Shown here: positions 9,055 through 16,548 of the stretch, in pieces
Position numbering within the stretch: the first letter of the stretch is position 1
How the letters are laid out: every line of letters starts with the position of its first letter
NCBI GenBank assembly: GCA_030428385.1
Contig: JAUIDY010000045.1
Location: 1-44,775, forward strand
Source: Rhodothermia bacterium
GTDB taxonomy: Bacteria; Bacteroidota; Rhodothermia; Rhodothermales; JAAAOL01
Reading direction: 5' to 3'
DNA: 44,775 nucleotides
Notes under the pieces: generated by a model
The model's input: only the letters and a program-made list of their open reading frames with translations
What the model was told of the DNA's origin: nothing
The model's database searches: none
Translations under genes and position numbers: made by a program

Positions 9055-10080
9055 ATGCCTGACGTTACGACTGCTCCTACTCCTACGGATTTGCTTAAGC
9101 GCCCGGCTCCGGTGTCGCTAAAGGACATTCATGCGTCGGTGGCGGAAGAATTGGTGGTGTTTAAGCGCTACTTCCGTGATGCGATGCAGTCGGATATTGG
9201 ATTGCTGGACAAGGTGGTCCAGTATGTCTTGCGGCAAAAGGGCAAGCGCATCCGCCCCACCCTCGTGTTGCTTGCCGCCAATGTATGCGGCGGCATCACG
9301 GAAACCAGCTACCGGGGCGCAGCGCTGGTGGAACTGTTACATACCGCCACCCTCATCCACGATGACGTGGTGGACGAAGCCGACACCCGGCGCGGCGTCT
9401 TCTCGATCAACGCGCTTTGGAAAAACAAAGTCGGCGTACTCCTCGGTGACTATCTGCTAAGCCAGGGATTGCTGCTCTCGCTCAAAAACAACGAGTACGA
9501 ACTGCTGCACATTTTGTCGGATGCTGTGCGGCGCATGAGCGAAGGCGAACTGTTGCAGATTGAAAAGACCCGCCACCTCGACATCGACGAGGCGACGTAT
9601 TACCGCATCATTTCCGACAAAACCGCCTCACTGATCGCAGCCTGTACGGCCTGCGGTGCATACAGCGCCACCGATGACGTGGGCGCCATCGACCGGATGC
9701 GGCAGTTGGGTGAGGAATTGGGGCTGGCGTTTCAGATCCGAGACGACCTGTTCGACTTCGGCGGCGACGACATCGGCAAGCCAATCGGCATTGATTTGCA
9801 GGAAAAAAAGATGACGTTGCCGTTGATTTTTGCTCTCCGCGAAGCCGACGTACCCGAACGCCGTCGCATTCTCAAGATCGTCAAGAAGCGCAAAAAGTCA
9901 CGTGCCGACCTGCACGCCGTGGTGTCTTTTGTGCGCGAACGCGGCGGCCTCACCTATGCCCGTTCGCAAATGGAAGCCCATGCCCGCACGGCCGCCGAGA
10001 TCCTTTCCACGTTCCCGCCAACTCCTGCCCGTGACACGCTCCTCGATCTCATCGTGTACACGGTGCAGCGCAAGAAATAA
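9055..10080 (+). CDS. Long-chain polyprenyl diphosphate synthase
   Basis: The ATG at 9055 (preceded by an in-frame TTG) gives 341 residues. Both aspartate-rich motifs of trans-prenyltransferases are intact: IHDDVVDEAD (101-110) and RDDLFDFGGDD (229-239), with GKRIRP upstream and KTASLI between. They bind the magnesium-chelated allylic diphosphate during chain elongation with isopentenyl diphosphate. The residues four and five before the first motif are small (Thr99, Ala98), which in this family allows long products such as octaprenyl or solanesyl diphosphate for the menaquinone side chain; that product length is inferred. The MBL hydrolase gene begins 15 bp downstream, so the two are likely co-transcribed. 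Confidence 0.92.
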   Translation: MPDVTTAPTPTDLLKRPAPVSLKDIHASVAEELVVFKRYFRDAMQSDIGLLDKVVQYVLRQKGKRIRPTLVLLAANVCGGITETSYRGAALVELLHTATLIHDDVVDEADTRRGVFSINALWKNKVGVLLGDYLLSQGLLLSLKNNEYELLHILSDAVRRMSEGELLQIEKTRHLDIDEATYYRIISDKTASLIAACTACGAYSATDDVGAIDRMRQLGEELGLAFQIRDDLFDFGGDDIGKPIGIDLQEKKMTLPLIFALREADVPERRRILKIVKKRKKSRADLHAVVSFVRERGGLTYARSQMEAHARTAAEILSTFPPTPARDTLLDLIVYTVQRKK

Positions 10081-10095
10081 GTTTCGCTTTTTATC

Positions 10096-10842
10096 ATGCC
10101 TACGCTACACCTCCTCGGAACGGGCGGCGCGGTCTCTGATCCGCATCGCACCACCACCATGCTCACCTTCACCGACGGTCCTTCCACGCTAGTGATAGAC
10201 TGCGGCGGTGATGTGATACAACGTATGCTGGCTGCCAACATCGACCCGGCAACGCTCGAAGCGATGATTATTACCCACGAGCACCCGGACCATGTGAGCG
10301 GTTTCCCACTGTTTATGGAAAAAATCTGGCTGCATGGCCGCCGAGAACCGCTGCCTATTTATGGCATCGCTGCGGCGCTGGACCAGGCAAAGCGCTGTTT
10401 TGACACGTTTGACACTAGCCGCTGGACCGGGCTCCCCGAACGCGATTGGCGTGAGGTCGCCCACGAAGAAAACGCGACTGTAATGGACACCGAACGCTGG
10501 CGCATCACTGCCACACCCGGGAAACACAGTGTGCCTGTCGTTGGACTACGGGTGGAAAGCAAAACCACCGGAGGCGTTGTGGCTTACTCGTGCGACACCG
10601 AGCCCATTCCTGAAATGGCGTGCCACGCCCATCAAGCCGATATTCTCGTTCACGAAGCGAATGGGAAGGGGCCCGGCCACACCTCTATTCCGCAGGCGGC
10701 CGAAATTGCCGTGCAAGCCGAAGCAAAACGGCTCGTACTCGTCCATCTTTCCGCAGGCGACAAGTCTACCGCGCTGGAAGAAGCACAGGCAATTTTTCCC
10801 GCAACAGAGTTGGGCGAGGAACTGGTGACGTTGGCGTTTTAA
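10096..10842 (+). CDS. MBL-fold metallo-hydrolase (RNase Z/AtsA-like)
   Basis: The 248-residue protein opens with LHLLGTGGAVSDPHRTTT and has the zinc-binding motif ITHEHPDH (His61, His63, Asp65, His66), followed later by YSCDTEP, VHEANG and LVLVHLS, which supply the remaining metal ligands. This arrangement fits the RNase Z/arylsulfatase-like branch of the metallo-beta-lactamase fold. At 248 residues it is shorter than true tRNase Z and lacks a clear exosite arm, so tRNA 3' processing is doubtful; a phosphodiesterase or other hydrolase is as likely. The stop codon (10840-10842) directly abuts the stop of the convergent carA gene. Confidence 0.85.
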   Translation: MPTLHLLGTGGAVSDPHRTTTMLTFTDGPSTLVIDCGGDVIQRMLAANIDPATLEAMIITHEHPDHVSGFPLFMEKIWLHGRREPLPIYGIAAALDQAKRCFDTFDTSRWTGLPERDWREVAHEENATVMDTERWRITATPGKHSVPVVGLRVESKTTGGVVAYSCDTEPIPEMACHAHQADILVHEANGKGPGHTSIPQAAEIAVQAEAKRLVLVHLSAGDKSTALEEAQAIFPATELGEELVTLAF

Positions 10843-11988
10843 CTACGACACTGAAACCGTACGATCCGCTGCCACCGCCACGGCGTCTTTGCCTGCAATC
10901 ATCGCCAGGAAGGCGTCGAAAAGGTAGCGACTGTCGTGGGGGCCGGGCGAGGCTTCGGGGTGGTACTGCACGCTCATCCCCGCGAACTGCTTAAACCGTA
11001 GTCCTTCCACCGTCTGGTCGTTCAGGTTGCGGTGTGTCACTTCGGCTTCGTCGGCGGGGATGGCTTCGGGATCAACTGCAAAGCCATGGTTTTGCGTGGT
11101 CACTTCCACATGGCCGGTCTCCAGGTTTTTCACCGGATGGTTCGCGCCCCGGTGACCCACATACATTTTGTACACGCCAATGTCCCGTGCAAGTGCCATC
11201 AGTTGGTGCCCCAGGCAGATGCCAAAGAGCGGAAGCCCCGTAGCCACCGCCTCCTGTACCATCGCAATGGCATCGGGCATCGCGCGGGGGTCGCCAGGGC
11301 CGTTGGACAGAAATATTCCATCAGGATTCCACGCCATTACGTCCGTCAATGGTGTTGCGCCGGGGAAGACACGCACGGCACATCCGCGCTCTTTAAACAT
11401 GCGCAAGATGTTCAGCTTGCAGCCAAAATCGTAGACAGCAATCCGAGCCCCATCGCCCAAGGCATAATCGAACGCGGCGTCTGTTGTTACTCGCGAGGCT
11501 AATTCGAGCCCTTCCATCGAAGGCCACTGCTGCGCCTTGGCAACCAAACTGGCATCATCGAGGTCGACCGACGAAATGATGGCGTTCATCACCCCTTTGG
11601 CTCGGATATGGCGCACCAGCCGCCGCGTATCAACACCCGAGATACCCACCAGGCCGTTGGTTTCCATCCACGTCTCGAACGAGCTATCGGCCAAGGCATT
11701 CGAATACTGGTGGGAAAAGGCACGCACGACCAACCCAGCTACCATCGGCGAGCGGGCTTCCATGTCGGCATCGGTCGCTCCGTAATTGCCAATATGCGGA
11801 TAAGTCATCATCATGATCTGGCCGTGGTACGACGGGTCCGTCATGATCTCTTGATAGCCTGTCATGCTGGTGTTAAAACAAAGCTCGCCACCTACTTCAC
11901 CACGTTTCCCGACGGCAACGCCGGTTACGACAGTTCCATCGGCAAGAGCAAGTTTAGCGGCCTGAGGCGTAGATACAGCAGTGGTCAT
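10843..11988 (-). CDS. carA: Carbamoyl-phosphate synthase small subunit
   Basis: This 381-residue protein is the glutaminase subunit that passes ammonia to the large subunit CarB for carbamoyl phosphate, used in pyrimidine and arginine synthesis. The N-terminal domain has GELCFNTSMTGYQEIMTDPS; the class I amidotransferase domain has LSNGPGDP, the nucleophile Cys258 in FGICLGHQL, and His343/Glu345 in VQYHPEASPGP. The ATG at 11988 is preferred over the GTG one codon earlier. carB is not in the window. A terminator hairpin lies in the leader 50 bp upstream, which suggests attenuation. The 3' end abuts the convergent MBL gene without any spacer. Confidence 0.97.
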   Translation of the reverse strand: MTTAVSTPQAAKLALADGTVVTGVAVGKRGEVGGELCFNTSMTGYQEIMTDPSYHGQIMMMTYPHIGNYGATDADMEARSPMVAGLVVRAFSHQYSNALADSSFETWMETNGLVGISGVDTRRLVRHIRAKGVMNAIISSVDLDDASLVAKAQQWPSMEGLELASRVTTDAAFDYALGDGARIAVYDFGCKLNILRMFKERGCAVRVFPGATPLTDVMAWNPDGIFLSNGPGDPRAMPDAIAMVQEAVATGLPLFGICLGHQLMALARDIGVYKMYVGHRGANHPVKNLETGHVEVTTQNHGFAVDPEAIPADEAEVTHRNLNDQTVEGLRFKQFAGMSVQYHPEASPGPHDSRYLFDAFLAMIAGKDAVAVAADRTVSVS

Positions 11989-12036
11989 CACAAGCGGGGT
12001 GGTTTGAGATTTTGTTTACAACACACAGCCAGATAT

Positions 12037-12093
12037 AAAAAAACCCTCCCGAACCTTTCGGGAAGGCAACACATTAGGCGGCGGTACCTAATG
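12037..12093 (-). promoter_or_regulatory. Probable transcription attenuator in the carA leader
   Basis: Read on the minus strand there is first a perfect 7-bp hairpin, CATTAGG/CCTAATG with an 8-nt loop (12093-12072), then a 10-bp stem CCTTCCCGAA/TTCGGGAGGG with a 3-nt loop (12066-12044) and a T7 run (12043-12037). The second element is an intrinsic terminator. No minus-strand gene lies just upstream to be terminated, and carA begins about 50 bp downstream, so the natural reading is premature termination of carA transcripts. The sensing mechanism (nucleotide, leader translation or a PyrR-like protein) cannot be read from the sequence. Confidence 0.65.
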
Positions 12094-12164
12094 CAACGAA
12101 AGTCTTGAAGCGTCCCGTCACAATCACGTGGAAAGGGGCGGTTGGTAGCTGTGCGTTAACCGTC

Positions 12165-12197
12165 TAAAGATACCACACCAACCCGGTCAACCTCAAC
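12165..12197 (-). promoter_or_regulatory. carA: Candidate carA promoter
   Basis: On the minus strand GTTG (ending at 12194) is followed after 21 bp by TATCTTTA (12172-12165), close to the Bacteroidota consensus TTTG-N19/21-TAnnTTTG. The transcript would start near 12158, leaving a ~170-nt leader that contains both hairpins of the attenuator. The rest of the 11989-12393 gap holds no gene. Confidence 0.45.
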
Positions 12198-12393
12198 GGC
12201 CTTTCACCCCCCTTTTTCGCCAACTCGGCATATTGATTGCAACGATCTGTCCGTTTTCCAGTTATTTAGGCTGCCAAATGGGGCAAGGCTGTACAAAAAG
12301 CGACATTACAGATTCTAACGCCGCTTTTTACCCTGCCCCTTGCAGCTTCGAGACTCATCGTTTTTTCGTTTTTTTAGCCTCGTTTCTGAGCCT

Positions 12394-13080
12394 GTGCGCC
12401 GCACTACCCGCCATCGTTTCCAACTGATTTATGAGGTCCGGATCCAACTCGGCATCATCGCTGCATTGGTGCTCAGCCTTGGTTTGGTACACGGGTGGCC
12501 CACTCCTTCTGGCCCAGACGATGACCGGATCTATACCAGCCGCGTGCAGGATGCCATCAAAATTGAAGAAATCAAACCCACCCGTCAATCAAATCGACCG
12601 CCTCCGCCCCCACCGCCCCCCATTCCGGTGATCGTTCCCAACGACAACATTCTTGAAGAAATACCGCTCGATTTTAATGACACCTTTCTTCAATTGCCGG
12701 ACCTTGCCGACGCGCTCCCTCCGGATGATGCCGAACTGAATGTGCAAGCCACCGCCTTGGAACGGGTAGAAACTGCTGCGCGCCCCGTCCGCATCGTTGA
12801 GCCAGCCTACACGCGTGAAGCCCAGCGCCGCAAGGTACGCGCCGAAGTGGTGGTGGAAGTGCTTGTTGATGAACGGGGCCGCGTGGAAGAAAGCCGCATC
12901 GTTGAGCGGTTTATGCTTGGCAAAGACGACGACGATCCCAAACAGCCCGTAGCCGAACTTGGCTATGGCCTCGAAGAAGCTGCTACCGACGCTGCAGAGC
13001 GCTGGGTCTTCCGCCCCGCCCGTCAGAATGGCCGCCCGGTGCGTAGCTACACCACGGTGACGCTTGTTTTTGGAGTGTAG
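12394..13080 (+). CDS. TonB-family energy transducer
   Basis: The protein has one N-terminal transmembrane helix (QLGIIAALVLSLGLVHGW), a poly-proline stretch (eight Pro in a row) for the periplasmic span, an acidic linker, and a C-terminal TonB domain starting near RPVRIVEPAYTREAQRRKVR with VVVEVLVDERGRV and the final WVFRPARQNGRPVRSYTTVTLVFGV. It would couple the proton-motive force (with ExbB/ExbD, not seen here) to outer-membrane receptors. No ATG is in frame; GTG at 12394 gives 228 residues with a short cytoplasmic tail, while TTG at 12340 would add 18 residues. The GTG start is my preference, not proven. Confidence 0.88.
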   Translation: MRRTTRHRFQLIYEVRIQLGIIAALVLSLGLVHGWPTPSGPDDDRIYTSRVQDAIKIEEIKPTRQSNRPPPPPPPPIPVIVPNDNILEEIPLDFNDTFLQLPDLADALPPDDAELNVQATALERVETAARPVRIVEPAYTREAQRRKVRAEVVVEVLVDERGRVEESRIVERFMLGKDDDDPKQPVAELGYGLEEAATDAAERWVFRPARQNGRPVRSYTTVTLVFGV

Positions 13081-13184
13081 CAGGTTTGCGACTGCGAGTA
13101 TGTGCGTGTGGGCGCAGGAAAGCACCTCCAGATTGCACCGATCAATTTGAGAGCAGCTTTTCTCTCACTCCTCGTTTCTCCATT

Positions 13185-13379
13185 CTACAAATCTACCCAA
13201 CGGGCGTCTTCCACATCTTCCTGGCGGGCGGGTGTCGCAGACGGTGGTTCAAAGGGCGATGGTTGACGGGGCATTTGCGGCGGACCTTGTGGGCCTTGCA
13301 ACACCGCCGAAGCAAGGTTCATAACCGTTTTGCCGATGAAGTAAATCAAAAGGGCAAAAAGAAGCAGCTTTATAAACAT
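13185..13379 (-). CDS. Small membrane protein downstream of the deoxynucleoside kinase
   Basis: A 64-residue product begins with a single transmembrane helix (MFIKLLLFALLIYFIG) and continues with a Gly/Pro/Gln-rich cytosolic tail ending EDVEDARWVDL. It starts 21 bp after the deoxynucleoside kinase stop on the same strand, so it is the third gene of the folK operon. The layout resembles small DUF4834-type proteins of Bacteroidota, an impression from memory rather than a search. Its role is unknown; the acidic tail ending may be a protein contact. Confidence 0.6.
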   Translation of the reverse strand: MFIKLLLFALLIYFIGKTVMNLASAVLQGPQGPPQMPRQPSPFEPPSATPARQEDVEDARWVDL

Positions 13380-13400
13380 AGGACGTAGGTGTCCGTGTTG

Positions 13401-14084
13401 TCAGGAATCAAGAGCGGCTGATGGCGTTGGGTTGAAGTACGTCACCCCGCTATGGGTTACAGTGGCAATCTGCCGAACCAGTTCCTCAAACTCGGCAGGA
13501 TTTTTCACAAAATCGATGGCCACCGCATTAATGATCAGCAGCGGGCTTTTGGTGTAACGGTGGAAATAGTATGTGTAAGCCTCATGAACCGAGGTGATAT
13601 AGGCTGGGTCCATGTTAGTCTCATACGAACGCCCCCGCTGATGGATGTTTGCCATCAAACGCTCCGGGGACGATTGCAAATACACGACCAGATCAGGCTG
13701 AGGCGTGGCAGGCTCCATCAAGGCATACATGGTCTCGTAAAGCTGCAACTCATCACCTTGCAGGTTGAGGTGCGCGAATATGCGGTCTTTGTCGAAAGAA
13801 TAATCGGCCACGGTAACCTGATGAAAGAGGTCGCGTGCGAGCAGGGCTTTTTGCTGCTGAAACCGGCTAGCCAAAAAAGAAAGCTGCGTATGAAACGCCC
13901 AACGCTCCCGGTCAGCATAGAACTGGGCCAAAAAGGGGTTTTCGTCAAAGGCTTCCAGCACCAGTTGTCCCTGAAACCGTGCAGCAAGCATCCGCGCAAG
14001 CGTGGTTTTCCCTGCCCCAATAACCCCTTCGATGACCAGATAGCGCAGGTCGTCGCGCAGTTTATGGGTGTGGCTATCACTCAT
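13401..14084 (-). CDS. Deoxynucleoside kinase
   Basis: The 227-residue protein has the P-loop VIEGVIGAGKTTLA, the substrate-region Glu in LEAFDENPFL, VADYSFDKDRIFA (the DRS-like region), and the arginine-rich LID segment HQRGRSYE. These identify the deoxyadenosine/deoxycytidine/deoxyguanosine kinase family, which phosphorylates deoxynucleosides with ATP for salvage. Base preference cannot be decided. It lies 30 bp downstream of folK and 21 bp upstream of a small membrane protein gene in one operon; a folK-kinase pairing is, as far as I recall, common in this phylum. Confidence 0.92.
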   Translation of the reverse strand: MSDSHTHKLRDDLRYLVIEGVIGAGKTTLARMLAARFQGQLVLEAFDENPFLAQFYADRERWAFHTQLSFLASRFQQQKALLARDLFHQVTVADYSFDKDRIFAHLNLQGDELQLYETMYALMEPATPQPDLVVYLQSSPERLMANIHQRGRSYETNMDPAYITSVHEAYTYYFHRYTKSPLLIINAVAIDFVKNPAEFEELVRQIATVTHSGVTYFNPTPSAALDS

Positions 14085-14114
14085 TCAGATTCTCGCCTCA
14101 GGTCATACCGAAGA

Positions 14115-14642
14115 TTATTCCTTCCAGAGACGCACGGATGTCCGCTGAGGTTCGTCGCCATCCTTGGTTTTAGCAAGAAGAGTTTCTACTGTCGCGTCGA
14201 AGGGAGCGGGTACATAACTGTCGGGCGCCAAATCCGCCAAGGGCTGGAGTACAAACCGGCGCTGTGCCATTCGTGGATGTGGCACCTGGAGTGCATCGGT
14301 AGCAAGGTGAATTTGACCATACATGATCAGGTCGAGATCTAATACGCGCGGTTCCCAACGCCTCGTACGAAGGCGTCCCAGCTGCGCTTCTATGACCTGA
14401 CAAACCCCTAGTAATTCTTGCGCCGTCAATGCTGTGTTTATCTCCACGACGGCATTTAAAAAAGGAGGGTGGACGTCATCGGGAGACAGGGTATGCGCCT
14501 TCGTTTCATACACGGGCGATGCCCGCTGCACAGAAATGCCTGCCTGCCGATGTAGAAGATACACCGCCTTGCGAAGTGCCTTCGCTCGATCTCCTTTATT
14601 GGCGCCCAAGGCAATGTATGCGAGAGACGAATTTTGTTGCAT
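14115..14642 (-). CDS. folK: 2-amino-4-hydroxy-6-hydroxymethyldihydropteridine pyrophosphokinase
   Basis: HPPK transfers pyrophosphate from ATP to the pterin in folate synthesis. The 175-residue sequence has YIALGANKGD at the start, SPVYETKA, FLNAVVEINT, the ATP/metal block RWEPRVLDLDLIMYG with the two catalytic Asp residues, and VPHPRMAQRRFVLQPLADLAP. The length is at the normal family size. It starts at ATG and leads a three-gene operon with the deoxynucleoside kinase and a small membrane protein. folB and folP are not adjacent. Confidence 0.96.
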   Translation of the reverse strand: MQQNSSLAYIALGANKGDRAKALRKAVYLLHRQAGISVQRASPVYETKAHTLSPDDVHPPFLNAVVEINTALTAQELLGVCQVIEAQLGRLRTRRWEPRVLDLDLIMYGQIHLATDALQVPHPRMAQRRFVLQPLADLAPDSYVPAPFDATVETLLAKTKDGDEPQRTSVRLWKE

Positions 14643-14649
14643 TTTCCCG

Positions 14650-14675
14650 ACGTTAAGCAGGGCTGTAATTAACGT
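14650..14675. promoter_or_regulatory. Operator-like inverted repeat upstream of folK
   Basis: ACGTTAA (14650-14656) and TTAACGT (14669-14675) are perfect inverted 7-mers separated by 12 bp, giving 19 bp between half-site centres. The repeat begins 8 bp before the folK ATG in the gap shared with the histidine kinase. The spacing suits a dimeric repressor, but a leader hairpin is also possible. The rest of the 207-bp gap shows nothing clear. Confidence 0.35.
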
Positions 14676-14849
14676 TTTAACTCCGCACCCATTTGCCTTA
14701 CAACTTGCAGAAGGTAAGGGAATGTTGTTATTTATCTGGGCTTCTCCCCCAGCTTAATCGGTGCTCGTTCAGGCCGATATTTGAAACAGTCCCAGCGACT
14801 ACGCACACCTGGTGCGATGGTTGTCTTGTTTCTCGGACCCCCTGCTCCC

Positions 14850-15947
14850 ATGAAAACTCCGTCATTGCGCTTTTACAAACGCCTTGGGCATTGGCGGTGG
14901 CCACAATCCTATGTAGGTAAATTTTGGCTCGTGGCCTGTATCGGGATATTGCTTCCGCCCGTGGGTATCGTAGCGAGCTTGTTTGCAGCAGGCATATCAT
15001 TCGACACTGCTTGGCTCTGGGTCGTTCTGATCGTGACGCTTTTGCTCACCGTAGCCAGTCTGCTGTTCACCCTCCCGATGCTACGAAACCTCCTCGCTCC
15101 GCCACTGCAAACAGCCCTGGCCCTAAAATATTATTCCGAGCGAAACCTTCTCCCTGCGTTACCCACCGATTATCACGATGAAGCAGGCAACCTGATGCGG
15201 CGTTCTCAGGAAACGCTTGCCCGTGTAGATAAATTGGTGTCGTTTCAAAAACGGCTCGTACGGGTTGTGTCACATGATGTCCGCACACCGCTCTCTTCCA
15301 TCTTGATGGCGACCACCACCATCCGTTCCGAGTTAACCCATCTGAACGGGGCGGGCGAGTCGATCCGCGAGATGATGAACATTATTCAGGAAGCGGCCCA
15401 GTATCAGATGGGATTGTTAGAGAGCCTGCTTAATGCCGCCCGTGCCGATACAGCCTCCTTCCAGGTACATGAGGACAAAGTTACGCTGCACACCCTATTC
15501 GACCTGGTCGTTACGGATACCCGTTTGTTGGCGCAGGAAAAAAGCATTCAGTTGGATGTGAACCTGGAGACGACGAAGCACATGATCCTTCAGACCGATG
15601 TGACCAAGCTTCGCCAGGTCATGAATAACCTCGTTTCCAATGCCATCAAGTTTTCCCCTCGCGGGGAGCGGGTAGAAATCGGGGCAACCACCTCAAGCGG
15701 CACCCTTCTCCTGTACGTGGAAGACCACGGCATCGGTATTCCTCCCGACAAACAGCGGCAATTGTTCGACCCGTTTACTGAGGCTCGCAGAAATGGCACC
15801 GAGGCAGAACAGGGATTTGGCCTCGGGTTATGGGTGAGCAAGACCTTCACCGAGTTGCTGGGCGGTTCCCTGGATGTAGAGAGCCGTCCTGGTGATGGGA
15901 GTACCTTTATCGTCCATTTCCCATTGGCGCAGGTACGTGAGGGCTAA
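14850..15947 (+). CDS. Sensor histidine kinase, orphan, intramembrane-type
   Basis: From the ATG at 14850 (upstream TTG at 14781 and ATG at 14817 are also in frame) the product has 365 residues. Two transmembrane helices (about 24-47 and 54-77) are separated by only a few residues, so there is no periplasmic sensor domain. A short HAMP-like linker leads to the H-box VVSHDVRTPLSS (phospho-accepting His142), the N-box VMNNLVSNAIKF (Asn260), DHGIGIP and FGLGLWVSK, so the kinase core is complete. No response regulator is adjacent. Kinases of this shape often sense membrane or envelope state, which is inference here. Confidence 0.92.
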   Translation: MKTPSLRFYKRLGHWRWPQSYVGKFWLVACIGILLPPVGIVASLFAAGISFDTAWLWVVLIVTLLLTVASLLFTLPMLRNLLAPPLQTALALKYYSERNLLPALPTDYHDEAGNLMRRSQETLARVDKLVSFQKRLVRVVSHDVRTPLSSILMATTTIRSELTHLNGAGESIREMMNIIQEAAQYQMGLLESLLNAARADTASFQVHEDKVTLHTLFDLVVTDTRLLAQEKSIQLDVNLETTKHMILQTDVTKLRQVMNNLVSNAIKFSPRGERVEIGATTSSGTLLLYVEDHGIGIPPDKQRQLFDPFTEARRNGTEAEQGFGLGLWVSKTFTELLGGSLDVESRPGDGSTFIVHFPLAQVREG

Positions 15948-15959
15948 CCCCCACGTACC
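15932..15959. terminator. Hairpin between convergent genes
   Basis: GGTACGTG pairs with CACGTACC (8 bp), extended by GGG/CCC with one bulge, and the kinase stop codon sits in the loop. It separates the histidine kinase from the convergent glycogen-binding gene. There is no T-run on either side, so it may slow or protect transcripts rather than act as a classical terminator. Confidence 0.4.
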
Positions 15960-15976
15960 CCACCAACGGAGCGAGC

Positions 15977-16273
15977 CTAAAGTTCAAGCACGCCATTTTC
16001 GCTGAAGTAAGGCGTGGCTTCGTAGCTGTCCGCCTCTTCATCGTTGCGCCAAGACCCATCAATGTAGTAGCGGAATTTGACGGTCTCTCCCGCATCGAAG
16101 GAAATTTCTTTTTTCCATACTTTACGGGTTTTGACGAAGGTCATTACGTCAGCCGAAGGATCCCAATCGTTAAAGGTCCCTACGACCGAGGCGCTTTCTT
16201 TAACTACATCCGCAGGAAGCTCAAAGGTGACCTTCACCGACGTGCCTTTCGCAGTTGGTTTCTTTTTAATCAT
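15977..16273 (-). CDS. Stand-alone glycogen-binding (isoamylase N-terminal/AMPK-type) domain protein
   Basis: Start at ATG 16273 is supported by a good ribosome site (AGAGAGG 7 nt upstream) and gives 98 residues. Nearly all of it is one early-set/CBM48 domain: VTFELPADVVKESASVVGTF, then NDWDPS (35-40), WKKEISFDAGETVKFRYYIDG with Trp53, and SWRNDEEADSY with Trp75. Such domains bind alpha-glucans through exposed Trp residues. No catalytic domain and no signal peptide are present, so it should be cytosolic, perhaps targeting partner enzymes to glycogen or trehalose-type sugars. Its upstream region has two promoter candidates and three LacI-type operator motifs, making it a sugar-regulated gene by inference. 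Confidence 0.88.
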   Translation of the reverse strand: MIKKKPTAKGTSVKVTFELPADVVKESASVVGTFNDWDPSADVMTFVKTRKVWKKEISFDAGETVKFRYYIDGSWRNDEEADSYEATPYFSENGVLEL

Positions 16274-16330
16274 CGAGTTACCTCTCTGGTGAATTGCGTT
16301 TAGAGGATGGTGACATTTATATGTCGGAAT

Positions 16331-16361
16331 AAAAATTAAAGAAGGGTCAAGGTCCGTCAAA
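16331..16361 (-). promoter_or_regulatory. Proximal promoter candidate (P1) of the glycogen-binding gene
   Basis: On the minus strand TTTG (16361-16358) is followed after 19 bp by TAATTTTT (16338-16331), one mismatch from TAnnTTTG. The transcript would start near 16324, about 50 bp before the ATG. Confidence 0.45.
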
Positions 16362-16375
16362 CTTTTTTTCTTTAC

Positions 16376-16389
16376 GCAAGCGCTTTCAA
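16376..16389. promoter_or_regulatory. LacI-type operator motif 1
   Basis: The minus-strand sequence TTGAAAGCGCTTGC contains the palindrome AAGCGCTT, the central core of LacI/CcpA-family operators. It matches the second site at 13 of 14 positions in the opposite orientation. It lies just downstream of the predicted start of the distal promoter P2. Confidence 0.6.
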
Positions 16390-16414
16390 TGCAAAAGCTT
16401 AACACGATTCTCAC

Positions 16415-16447
16415 CAAATGTACACATGGTGGTGAACCGATGTCAAA
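16415..16447 (-). promoter_or_regulatory. Distal promoter (P2) of the glycogen-binding gene
   Basis: TTTG (16447-16444), 21 bp, then TACATTTG (16422-16415): both boxes match the Bacteroidota consensus at every defined position. Transcription would begin near 16408. It is flanked by operator motifs on both sides, which makes it the likely regulated promoter. Confidence 0.65.
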
Positions 16448-16474
16448 TTGAAAGCGCTTCCGGAAGCGTTTCCG
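16448..16474. promoter_or_regulatory. LacI-type operator motifs 2 and 3
   Basis: TTGAAAGCGCTTCC (16448-16461) is followed at once by GGAAGCGTTTCC (16462-16473), two adjacent palindromes with the AAGCG core, centres 12 bp apart. Motif 2 overlaps the edge of the -33 box of P2 within a few bases. The centre-to-centre distance from motif 1 to motif 2 is 74 bp, close to seven helical turns, so a DNA loop between them is plausible. Confidence 0.6.
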
Positions 16475-16548
16475 AAACTACAAGGGCATTGCGGTTGCTT
16501 AAAAGTCTGTGGTGCTAGACGGACTAAAAACAGGAGGATAGTCTTTCT

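Noticed and set aside
10096-10842. tRNase Z assignment for the MBL protein
   Set aside because: Metal ligands fit, but the length and missing exosite arm do not support a firm call.
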